Positions 8,886 through 16,430 of a DNA stretch of 34,529 bases are shown piece by piece. The stretch covers positions 1 through 34,529 of the forward strand of contig DASCQC010000015.1 of assembly GCA_036012865.1 (NCBI GenBank), given 5' to 3'. Numbering within the stretch: the stretch's first letter is position 1; the number at the start of each line of letters is the position of its first letter. Position numbers and translations under genes: made by a program. Under the pieces are notes generated by a model. That model was not told where the DNA came from and ran no database searches. It saw nothing but the letters and a program-made list of their open reading frames with translations. This DNA comes from DASCQC01 sp036012865. GTDB taxonomy: Bacteria; Pseudomonadota; Gammaproteobacteria; Comchoanobacterales; Comchoanobacteraceae.

Positions 8886-8952
8886 GGTATAGGATATATA
8901 TTCATTATTTTCATATTTAATATCAATTATTTTAAAATTACTCAATATTGAT
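8886..8952 (-). promoter_or_regulatory. Putative promoter and split dyad of the J-domain ankyrin gene
   Basis: On the minus strand TATCCTATACC gives a -10-like TATACC at 8891-8886, 22 bases before the ATG at 8863. Upstream, ATCAAT at 8922 and AATATTGAT at 8944-8952 are the half-sites found as a perfect dyad before the 2552 gene, here further apart. This layout argues for the downstream start. Confidence 0.45.
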
Positions 8953-8976
8953 TATTTTAATGACTCATACCAATAG

Positions 8977-9043
8977 AAACCCTATCACAGATACTAATAC
9001 CCATTGATACAAGCTATCCTCCCTGACCCTTATTTTTAATACG
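8977..9043 (-). pseudogene. Relic 3' end of another ankyrin paralogue
   Basis: AAACCCTATCACAG, CCCATTGATACAAGCTATC and the following bases repeat the 3' flank of the J-domain gene with few changes. Reading minus strand into the match gives the codons for RIKNKGQGG and a stop at 9016-9014, close to the family ending NKKGG. Upstream of this the frame closes quickly and no further repeat is visible. It is the scar of a lost family member. The rest of 8927-9222 holds only AT-rich sequence and the promoters listed. Confidence 0.7.
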
Positions 9044-9186
9044 CGATTATTCAACAAAATTAGGCAGCTTCTATAAAACATAGCAGAAAAAATATACCAT
9101 AAAACTTTTTTACTTTCAAAAATATAAAGATAATAAGCAAAAATTAGAAACAAAAAGAAAACACACTTTCAATTATTTAAGCACCA

Positions 9187-9195
9187 TGATACAAT
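9187..9195 (+). promoter_or_regulatory. Putative extended -10 before the membrane protein pair
   Basis: TGATACAAT is an extended -10-like element (TACAAT at 9190-9195), 27 bases before the GTG start at 9223. The -35 (TTTCAA at 17 bases) is weak. No other promoter is visible before the two-gene unit. Confidence 0.4.
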
Positions 9196-9222
9196 GGATA
9201 AATTTTATTAGGAGATTTAAAA

Positions 9223-10596
9223 GTGCCAACAGATGAATGCAGTTCAGATTATTCTGATGAAGAATCAACGACATCAAAAATCAAATATCATGTCAATCAA
9301 GTCGCTGAAAATAAATATTTTAAATTTTTCTTTGGGTTTTTACTTGTAGGGATTTCAAGCGGATCAGGTATCCTGGGAACTACAGCTTTTCTAAAATCTT
9401 TTGTACCGCCTTCTGTGTATGCAGCATCCATCAAGATAGCCCTAGATACCATATCCTATGTTATGTTTACCGTACTCAGTTACTATTGGGGTGCTATATA
9501 CTATGATTCATTCCAAAATACCAAAGCAGAAGATACAGGTGGAACAAAAACTGAAATCCTTGCCTTCGCAAACTCTTCTGTTGTTAACTCTTTTGGCATG
9601 ATGTTTACTGGTTTAGGGCTTATCTCTAAACTTCCGGTTACCAATGTTGCTAAATATTTTTCTGCTGGTCTTTTTTGGGTAACTGGCTTCCTGAGTGCCA
9701 ACAAACTTACAGCCAATAGCATCCGAGAATTCTATAATGATAAAAAAGGTAATTCAGCCGAATGGAGAATATTTTTGAAAAGGTTCAAACCTCCTACTAA
9801 CGTTGAACAGATCTACAATTGGTTTCAATCATTCTCCGCAGTCATCTTCGGTTTATCCATCGCGTGTCTTAACTATGTCGCTAACCTTGCATGCTGGGAA
9901 ATTTTACGAAACCCTAGAAAATTACTTGACTACAAAGAGGTTGTTAATACCATTAATAAAGGTAACTATGGACTAGGTCATCAGGTATTTGCAACCATGG
10001 GTGGATTGGTAACATTTATGGCAGTTGTACCACTTATTCATAGCTTGCTACCAAGCAAGAATAAAAAAGATGATAAAAAAGATGATGAAAAAGATAATAA
10101 AGAAATCACACCTCCCGGTACGGTACAAAACATTACCAAATACCTCGCTTCTATTGTCAACACTGTCATACTTGGAGTATTTGTCTTTCAAACTCTATCT
10201 ACCCCTGCCCTAAGTTTTACAGCAGCATTTTACGCCAGAGAAATCTTTCAAACATTGGCCTGGCCTTCGATCTATTATTACTCATTAAATGCCCTATTTG
10301 AAATGTCTAATGATAAATTCATGAAGCCTTTGTTTGTCGCGAAAGAACTTGGAGAAGAAATCATCAAGAGTCTTAACGGTGCTCAAGATTGGGTATACAA
10401 CTCATGCTCCTCTATCCAAAAATGGGCCCTTCAACGGTATCAAGAGGCAAATATGCAAAAAATCCCATCATTCACATATAAAGCCGTTACAGCCAATCAA
10501 TTAAGTGCTTATCTAGGAAAATTCATACCGCAATCCTGCTCAGATGCACTTGTTAACATAAAAAACACATTCAGTCCCCCTGTAGGTGGTATTTAA
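9223..10596 (+). CDS. Multi-spanning membrane protein, unknown function (paralogue A)
   Basis: The GTG start at 9223 follows AGGAG at eight bases. The 457-aa product has an acidic, soluble N-terminus (SSDYSDEE), then about eight hydrophobic segments: roughly 33-57, 67-92, 111-135, 141-160, 203-228, 253-275, 303-328 and 333-352. A charged loop (KKDDKKDDEKDNKE) near 282-297 separates the last two, and the C-terminal 100 residues are soluble. I recognise no family. It shares the YYWGAIYYD motif and general layout with the next gene (LYWGAMYYQD), so the two are distant paralogues. The genes are 11 bases apart and probably co-transcribed. Transport or host-membrane roles are guesses without sequence support. 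Confidence 0.85.
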   Translation: MPTDECSSDYSDEESTTSKIKYHVNQVAENKYFKFFFGFLLVGISSGSGILGTTAFLKSFVPPSVYAASIKIALDTISYVMFTVLSYYWGAIYYDSFQNTKAEDTGGTKTEILAFANSSVVNSFGMMFTGLGLISKLPVTNVAKYFSAGLFWVTGFLSANKLTANSIREFYNDKKGNSAEWRIFLKRFKPPTNVEQIYNWFQSFSAVIFGLSIACLNYVANLACWEILRNPRKLLDYKEVVNTINKGNYGLGHQVFATMGGLVTFMAVVPLIHSLLPSKNKKDDKKDDEKDNKEITPPGTVQNITKYLASIVNTVILGVFVFQTLSTPALSFTAAFYAREIFQTLAWPSIYYYSLNALFEMSNDKFMKPLFVAKELGEEIIKSLNGAQDWVYNSCSSIQKWALQRYQEANMQKIPSFTYKAVTANQLSAYLGKFIPQSCSDALVNIKNTFSPPVGGI

Positions 10597-10607
10597 CTAA
10601 GAGCAAT

Positions 10608-12128
10608 ATGACAGTAGAAGAATATGATGAAACAGATGTGTCAAACCCTCCCTTGGACAAGCTTCAAGGGAGACTGATTACATGGCTTTTAGGATTCTTC
10701 CTCATTGGAACAGCTTGTTCTGGATCAATTTTCCCCGTTGTTTTTTTTCTAGTCCAGGCATTAACCTCTTTTAATATTTTCATACCCATTGTTATCTGGT
10801 TCCCCATTACTTTTGCTGGTTTTTTACACCTGACTCTTTACTGGGGAGCCATGTACTACCAAGACATTAAAAAAATTATTAATAACCCTAAAGAATGGGG
10901 ACTCCCTCCATCCAACACACCAGGTTTTTATCCCGCACTTCTTCTTGGAGTCCTAAACTCACTTTTTGTTGGAAACTTTTCCACAGCATTTGGTGGCATG
11001 AATTTCATTTCTATGATGGGGCTTCATAACCCAGTGGCTCTTACCTGGTCCTGGGGTTTATATTTATGCTCAGGAATCATTTCCTGCGCCTCCTTTTCTT
11101 TACGCACAGCAGTAAACTTTTATACCAAAATATTTAACCCTCAAAACAATCAAAAAACACAATATTCATCCTTTTTTGAAACATCCTCACACCTCTTAGG
11201 ATGCTTTTTATACGGCATCAGCAGTGCTATTTTTGCCTTTATATCATCGTTGACAACTTTTCAATTATTCTCAAGTGGCTCTTCACTATCTCAGTTTAGT
11301 ACCGTTCAAAACCAAGTACTCAATAACCTCAAGTCCATGCCAAAATCTTCAAAATTTTTTGGACTTTTTGGGTTTATAATCAATTTTCTTATTTCTATTC
11401 CTTTCTCCGATCAAGAACAACCCAAACAAACAACCTCTGCCCCTACTTCTTGGCGGCTACATCTTGGTAATTTTGCCTCTACTTTACTTAATACCTCGAT
11501 GATGGTATTTTTCACACTAATTGAATCTTCACCACTTGCCCTATTAGGCCTTAACATTCACTTCAGACTTTTATTTGCCATCCCCTTAACAGCAGCCCTT
11601 TCTTACTATAGTTTTTTTCAGTTATTTAATCTCTCCAAAGAGACCTTACTATTACCCCTCAAAGATCTAATGAATTTCAAATGGCATGAGTGGGTAGATA
11701 CCTTCGTTGTATTAACCTTTATCATGTCATCTTGGACCTTCAGTGGCCCTACTGCATTCATCATAACCTTAATCTTATCCGAGCTTATTAATGCCCCAGA
11801 CCTCTGGCTCATGATTTCGAATCCTATGACTCATTTTCAACCTTTGAAACTCATTGATGCTGTCTTTGTACCTCATGGCATAGAAAAACTCAGTTTGTCA
11901 TTAATTAATAAAGCAACATACACATCACTTCCCGAAAAACTATACCGATTATCTATGCGGTTTTTGACCTATACAAGCACATCCTTGATCTTCCATCAGT
12001 CACTAGGATCTGCCGTACCGATATTAAGTTCAACCTTAACCGTTTTTGCCCCTAATATTATCAATTCTTTTACACTTCCTCTTCATAGTAACGTCAACTA
12101 TAAAAAGTCCGATCTAAAAAATACCTAA
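10608..12128 (+). CDS. Multi-spanning membrane protein, unknown function (paralogue B)
   Basis: The 506-aa protein has about ten hydrophobic segments and no recognised domain. Segment 1-2 (LITWLLGFFLIGTACSGS onwards) and the LYWGAMYYQDIKK motif align with the preceding gene. The motif continues into a loop with NNPKEWGLPPSNTPGF. The ATG at 10608 has only a weak AAGAG upstream, so translation may be coupled to the preceding gene 11 bases before. A broken close copy lies at 16018-16355, about 5.4 kb downstream. Function unknown. Confidence 0.85.
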   Translation: MTVEEYDETDVSNPPLDKLQGRLITWLLGFFLIGTACSGSIFPVVFFLVQALTSFNIFIPIVIWFPITFAGFLHLTLYWGAMYYQDIKKIINNPKEWGLPPSNTPGFYPALLLGVLNSLFVGNFSTAFGGMNFISMMGLHNPVALTWSWGLYLCSGIISCASFSLRTAVNFYTKIFNPQNNQKTQYSSFFETSSHLLGCFLYGISSAIFAFISSLTTFQLFSSGSSLSQFSTVQNQVLNNLKSMPKSSKFFGLFGFIINFLISIPFSDQEQPKQTTSAPTSWRLHLGNFASTLLNTSMMVFFTLIESSPLALLGLNIHFRLLFAIPLTAALSYYSFFQLFNLSKETLLLPLKDLMNFKWHEWVDTFVVLTFIMSSWTFSGPTAFIITLILSELINAPDLWLMISNPMTHFQPLKLIDAVFVPHGIEKLSLSLINKATYTSLPEKLYRLSMRFLTYTSTSLIFHQSLGSAVPILSSTLTVFAPNIINSFTLPLHSNVNYKKSDLKNT

Positions 12129-12173
12129 AAGATTTAGATTAAATTTGGCGTCGTTTCTATGCATCAGAATCAT

Positions 12174-12202
12174 TTGACAATTAATCTTATTCTAAGTATT
12201 GT
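12174..12202 (+). promoter_or_regulatory. Sigma70-like promoter before the first TM-LRR gene
   Basis: TTGACA at 12174-12179, a 17-base spacer and TATTGT at 12197-12202 give a perfect -35 and a fair -10. The predicted start of transcription near 12209 leaves a 23-base leader to the ATG at 12232. Confidence 0.65.
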
Positions 12203-12231
12203 TTATTGATATCTGCAGGTGAATAGTACAG

Positions 12232-13263
12232 ATGAAACTCTTACAATATTGTCAACGATTCTGGTCAAAAGTATGTGACATTATTGATATAAAATACCAA
12301 GATCTCTCAACAATAATAGTTATCATGTACCAAAGTCATACATTTGACCTGTTGGGTGTTTGGATAATCTTATTAGCACTAACCATTCTCTCAATATATA
12401 GTACCATCATACTCGTGTCATTATGCGCCTATCTTACTTTGGGCATCTATTGTACAATTTATTACCAATATCAGGGCAATGCAAGGTTATTCTTTTCAGC
12501 GTTAAAAGATGATATAGATTCAGATTTAAAAAATGATCCAAATAAGTACTTGATGACTTACCTTCAAAATATATACGATACACTAACAGAAAATATTGAA
12601 GAGCTGAAAATTTTTATACTAGATTGCGCCTACATGACAAAATACTCATACTTTCCATGGGTTGATAGAATAATTCCTTATATTTTTCAAAACAACCTCA
12701 AGCAAAAAGCTAAAGCTAATCAACAAGCATTCATCGGACCAAGTCAACTCTTACCTTATACCATCAACAAGCTAGAACCCATCACCAATATCTACCTAAG
12801 AATCAAGTATTTTATGACATCGTTATTGTCTATTGAAGAAGCATTGGCCGTAGCCCAAACCTACTATGCCAAGATGATTTCAGAGCAACTAAAACAGTTC
12901 GAGTCTATCCATTTAGATCTTAATCGTAGTAGATGCTCAACATCTGATCTAGCATTAATCATAAGATCCTCAAAGGATATAACATCCCTTGATTTGGCGC
13001 ATAGTTCAGTTAAGGATGAGGTAATTGAGGTATTAGCTAAAAAACACCCTAATATAAAACAATTAGATTTATCGGGTACTTATATTTCAGAGAAAAGCCT
13101 CGAGATCTTGAGCGATAACTGCAAACAACTTGTCGCATTAGACCTTCGTTGTATGTTCAGAAGAATAAAGTATTGTGATGCCTTTAAAAACATCAATCAA
13201 CAAATCAAGACCAACCTAGACAGATCTAGCCAGAGAGGTTTACCTGACTTCGTCAGCAGATAG
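12232..13263 (+). CDS. Two-TM protein with C-terminal leucine-rich repeats (copy 1)
   Basis: The 343-aa protein has two adjacent hydrophobic segments at about 38-58 and 58-79, a soluble middle region and leucine-rich repeats at about 226-307. The repeats include ITSLDLAHSSVKDEVIEVL, IKQLDLSGTYISEKSLEIL and LVALDLRC, which resemble the cysteine-containing type of F-box/LRR and AMN1 proteins. AGGTG precedes the ATG by about nine bases. The middle region (LKIFILDCAYMTK, SYFPWVDRII, IFQNNLKQK, RIKYFMTS, IEEALAV) is strongly conserved in the 14974-16020 gene and has no family I know. LRRs bind proteins, and the hairpin would anchor them to a membrane. Confidence 0.85.
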   Translation: MKLLQYCQRFWSKVCDIIDIKYQDLSTIIVIMYQSHTFDLLGVWIILLALTILSIYSTIILVSLCAYLTLGIYCTIYYQYQGNARLFFSALKDDIDSDLKNDPNKYLMTYLQNIYDTLTENIEELKIFILDCAYMTKYSYFPWVDRIIPYIFQNNLKQKAKANQQAFIGPSQLLPYTINKLEPITNIYLRIKYFMTSLLSIEEALAVAQTYYAKMISEQLKQFESIHLDLNRSRCSTSDLALIIRSSKDITSLDLAHSSVKDEVIEVLAKKHPNIKQLDLSGTYISEKSLEILSDNCKQLVALDLRCMFRRIKYCDAFKNINQQIKTNLDRSSQRGLPDFVSR

Positions 13264-13334
13264 CAACGAGCCCCACGCAATAGATAAATCTTTACCGATT
13301 ATTAGACCCACCTTGACTATCTTTGCTCCACATC

Positions 13335-13780
13335 TTATTCTTCTTCATCACAAGCAGCATACATATGGCCTTCTTGTAAATCCTCACTCCAAAAGTATTG
13401 ATCAGAATCATAATAATCGCAGTACCCCTTATCTCCATCATTTTTATAGGATTTATCTTTCATTGTTGTATCCACAGGGATTTGACATATCTTTTTAGGT
13501 TCTACCATCTTGCTTGCAATTCCATCCCAATGAGAAAACATAATCTGCATAAAATAATTGCCATCACTTTCTATTATACTCTCAGCTTGATAACCCTCCT
13601 CTATCAGCGATATCATAATCAGTGCCGAGATAATAATCTAATACTTTGTTATTTTCACAATCACATGTCACGCCTGCTGTCGTATCTTCTTCTCTAGACT
13701 CAGCTTGTCCAGCTGAGAGTACTTGTACGAGTCTCCTATGGTACACTGATACCAGCTGCTAGAACATAGAATAGATACAT
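13335..13780 (-). pseudogene. Probable frameshifted gene for a small secreted Cys-containing protein
   Basis: Three minus-strand frames join end to end. An ATG at 13780 opens MYLFYVLAAGISVP, which resembles a short signal peptide, and then stops. A second frame reads VLSAGQAESREEDTTAG and VTCDCENNKVLDYYLG to a TGA at 13584-13582. A third is open from 13616 to 13335 (93 codons: GYQAESIIESDGNYFMQIM, HWDGIASKMVEPKKIC, ending ACDEEE). Composition is coding-like, acidic and Cys-containing throughout. Two frameshifts, near 13735 and 13600, would restore one protein of about 145 residues. No family recognised. This is the only content I see in the gap 13264-13869; chance open frames remain possible. 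Confidence 0.4.
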
Positions 13781-13869
13781 CCAACTAATTATGTGATATT
13801 GTGGAATAAGTGAAATGACTAAAAATGAAAATTTAAGGCATGCTGCAACGTAACAATTAGGAGATCTGT

Positions 13870-14919
13870 GTGGACCAAGAAGACGACAAACCCAAATCTA
13901 ATCATCAACAAAGCTTAGATGAACCAATAACTATACAAAACATTCCAAAAACAATCTGGACAATAATCTTTGGGTTGTTAGGTCCCGAGAAACAACTTTG
14001 GTTATTTTCTATCACCCAAAACCCTACCCTCTATTTTAGTGAAGGCATAAAAATCTCTAACCGTCTTGATTTACCCTCATTTAACAATAGTTATAGTATT
14101 CCCAGCAGCTACTATTCAACCTTACATTCTAAGTGTGAGAATATAACTAGCTTGAAATTGCAATGGAACATTACCGATGAAGCGTTGGGGGCTTTGACTG
14201 AGAACTTGAAAGGCTTAACAGACTTGAATTTGCGGGCGTGTGATGATATCACCGATTCAGGACTTGCTGCATTGGCTAGTAACTGTGAGAACGTAACCAG
14301 CTTAAATCTTCGCGGATGTAGAAAGATTACTGACGAAACCCTTAGCTTATTGGTTCAGAAGTTTTCTAAAACCTTAAAGAGTTTAGACCTTAGCCTTGCT
14401 AAAATTCCTACTAATGGTTTTAAAACTATCGCTCTTAACTGTCCAAACCTAACGAGTTTAAATTTGAAATTCACTAGGGTTAGCGATAAAGATCTTAACT
14501 ATTTCGTTTTTAATTGTCGAAAACTAAGGAGAATAGATCTGGAAGGTTGTAGATCGCTTTCATCTGTAACGTACTTTAACCTTACCGAGGGTGAAGATCT
14601 TAATGAAGAAGTTAAAAAAATAGCCCACATGCAAAAAGCAGATCCTACTCTAAAAGCAGCAAAACTGAAGGTGATAAAGTGCACCCTTACCGATCCATGG
14701 CTTGCAAAGCTTATTCCTTATATTGGAAATCTACAACACTTGATTTTATGGGAGTGTAAAATTACCGACGCAGGCATAAAGACATTGAAAGAAAACTGCA
14801 AAGAGCTTAACTATTTCAAGCTTGATAACTGTACAGGGTTTTCTCATAATGACCAAGAAGATAATATCATGGAAATAGTTGATAATAATGCATCAAACGC
14901 CAGTTATTCAAGCCGATAA
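13870..14919 (+). CDS. F-box-like / leucine-rich repeat protein
   Basis: The GTG at 13870 follows AGGAG at six bases. Residues about 23-60 (NIPKTIWTIIFGLLGPEKQL and onwards) fit an F-box-like pattern: Pro, spaced hydrophobics, Leu-x-Pro, then Leu and Phe. Residues about 90-235 are leucine-rich repeats of about 26 residues of the cysteine-containing type (LTDLNLRACDDITDSGLAAL, VTSLNLRGCRKITDETLSLL). A second block lies near 265-335. This is the F-box/LRR architecture of eukaryotic substrate receptors of SCF ubiquitin ligases; Legionella uses F-box effectors this way. The LRR call is secure; the F-box call is weaker because the segment is degenerate. The gene lies between two TM-LRR paralogues. 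Confidence 0.8.
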   Translation: MDQEDDKPKSNHQQSLDEPITIQNIPKTIWTIIFGLLGPEKQLWLFSITQNPTLYFSEGIKISNRLDLPSFNNSYSIPSSYYSTLHSKCENITSLKLQWNITDEALGALTENLKGLTDLNLRACDDITDSGLAALASNCENVTSLNLRGCRKITDETLSLLVQKFSKTLKSLDLSLAKIPTNGFKTIALNCPNLTSLNLKFTRVSDKDLNYFVFNCRKLRRIDLEGCRSLSSVTYFNLTEGEDLNEEVKKIAHMQKADPTLKAAKLKVIKCTLTDPWLAKLIPYIGNLQHLILWECKITDAGIKTLKENCKELNYFKLDNCTGFSHNDQEDNIMEIVDNNASNASYSSR

Positions 14920-14924
14920 TGCAG

Positions 14925-14952
14925 TTGAAATTCATCACAATATGTGTAAAAT
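14925..14952 (+). promoter_or_regulatory. Sigma70-like promoter before the second TM-LRR gene
   Basis: TTGAAA at 14925-14930, a 16-base spacer and TAAAAT at 14947-14952 give a good match. It starts just after the stop of the F-box/LRR gene. GGAG stands six bases before the ATG at 14974. Confidence 0.6.
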
Positions 14953-14973
14953 AGTTAATATATTGGAGCAAGT

Positions 14974-16020
14974 ATGAGCTACATCAACACCCTTTTGGGA
15001 AAGTGCCAAGATTACTATTCAAAGGCATGTGACATAATGACTTTAAAATACAAAGATTTTTCTGACATAATAAATATCATTTTCCTAAGTGATACCGTTA
15101 ACTTTTTAAGTCCCTGGGTGATCTTATTAACACTGATCATACTCTCAACGTATAGTCTTATCATACTCTTGCTATTCTCAGCCTGTTTTACTACAGGCGT
15201 GTTTTTTACAGCTAAACGCGAGTATGCTGGCAATATCATGTCCTGTATCAAAGATATTAAACCAGAATTTGATAAGAAGGATGTTATGCCTTGGATTAAA
15301 AAAGGCCGTCGCATTTTACATGAAAACCTTAATGAGCTGAAAATTTTTGTCCTAGACTGCGCCTACATGACAAAACACTCATACTTTCCATGGATTGATA
15401 GGATAATTCATCACATTTTTCAAAATAACCTCAAGCAAAAACCTCAGGCTAGTCAGCAACAGGTTTTCACACCCAATGACCTATTACCACATTGCATCAA
15501 CAAACTAGCTTACTTTTCCAATAGGTGGAACATCTACTCAAGAATCAAGTATTTTATGACATCATCCTTACCTATTGAAGAAGCACTGGCCGTAGATCGA
15601 GCCTACTATGCCAACATGGTTGCGGAACAGGTAAAGTCCGTATCAATATTAGATCTTTCCTATCGACCCGAGGGGGGCAATAGTCTCGGTACCCGCGATT
15701 CAGATCTCATAACTATCCTTAATGCAGCCGATGAATTAACTGCACTTAATTTACATAATTGTGTGTATATTTCTGATAAATCCATTGAGGTATTAGCTAA
15801 CAAACACCCAAATTTAAAACACTTAGGGTTGTATTTAACTCCAATTTCAGATCAGGGCTTGAAGGTCTTGGGCGAAAACTGCAAACAACTTATCAATCTA
15901 GATATTCGTGATTGTAAGTACATCTCTCACACTGCCAGGGATGAGATAATGGAGAAGATCAATAAGAACAACAGGGATGTCTCAAATTACGACGGCGGAT
16001 GGGGACAATACACTCATTAA
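14974..16020 (+). CDS. Two-TM protein with C-terminal leucine-rich repeats (copy 2)
   Basis: The 348-aa product is a full-length paralogue of the 12232-13263 gene. It has the same two hydrophobic segments (about 45-80), the same conserved middle (LKIFVLDCAYMTKHSYFPW, IFQNNLKQK, RIKYFMTS, LPIEEALAV) and C-terminal repeats (LTALNLHNCVYISDKSIEVL, LKHLGLYLTPISDQGLKVL, LINLDIRDCKYIS). The N-terminal segments and LRR face are more diverged than the middle, as expected if the binding surface varies. Its stop abuts a remnant of a membrane-protein gene, so its last residues (GGWGQYTH) may be acquired at a recombination joint. Function unknown. Confidence 0.85.
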   Translation: MSYINTLLGKCQDYYSKACDIMTLKYKDFSDIINIIFLSDTVNFLSPWVILLTLIILSTYSLIILLLFSACFTTGVFFTAKREYAGNIMSCIKDIKPEFDKKDVMPWIKKGRRILHENLNELKIFVLDCAYMTKHSYFPWIDRIIHHIFQNNLKQKPQASQQQVFTPNDLLPHCINKLAYFSNRWNIYSRIKYFMTSSLPIEEALAVDRAYYANMVAEQVKSVSILDLSYRPEGGNSLGTRDSDLITILNAADELTALNLHNCVYISDKSIEVLANKHPNLKHLGLYLTPISDQGLKVLGENCKQLINLDIRDCKYISHTARDEIMEKINKNNRDVSNYDGGWGQYTH

Positions 16021-16355
16021 GCAAGCTACTTATTTTCTGGTACAAGCCTTAGCTACCGTCAATATATTCACTCCATGTGTTGTTTGGGTTCCTCTTGCTT
16101 TTATAAGTTTTTTACACCTTACCCTGAGGACTAATGTACTATCAAGATATCAAAAAAATCATTAATAACCCTAAAAAATGGGGCCTGCCTCCATCCAACG
16201 AACCCGGTTTTTTTCCACCCCTCCTACTTGGACTCCTAATCGTTATTCTCGTTGGGAATTTTTCCACCTCATTTGGCAGCATGAATTTCATATCGATGAT
16301 AGAGTTTTATAACATCCTAGCTCTTACATGCCAACAAACTCTCAAGAAATTTTGA
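16018..16355 (+). pseudogene. Broken copy of membrane protein paralogue B
   Basis: From about 16018, codons for YFLVQALATVNIF and FLHLTL match residues of the 10608-12128 gene (FFLVQALTSFNIF, FLHLTL). About five bases are then missing relative to that gene, and the frame shifts. The next frame continues with MYYQDIKKIINNPKKWGLPP, NEPGFFP, GNFSTSFGSMNFISM and ALT before diverging and stopping at 16355. The first 40 or so codons and everything after residue about 145 are missing. It is a decayed fragment, not a working gene. Confidence 0.85.
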
Positions 16356-16381
16356 CTAATCTATATATTAATTCGTACTAT
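16352..16381 (+). promoter_or_regulatory. Putative promoter of the ubi operon
   Basis: TTGACT at 16352-16357, an 18-base spacer and TACTAT at 16376-16381 form a fair sigma70-like promoter overlapping the stop of the broken membrane gene. A second -10-like TATGAT near 16414 is too close to the start codon to give a normal leader. Confidence 0.45.
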
Positions 16382-16430
16382 AGCAATAAAAAAAGTGATT
16401 AATGCACCCGGGTTATGATACTCTGTAGCT

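Noticed and set aside
8965..9153. 62-codon hydrophobic open frame on the minus strand
   Set aside because: It overlaps the relic 3' flank in a different frame, is AT-driven in composition and has no ribosome binding site.
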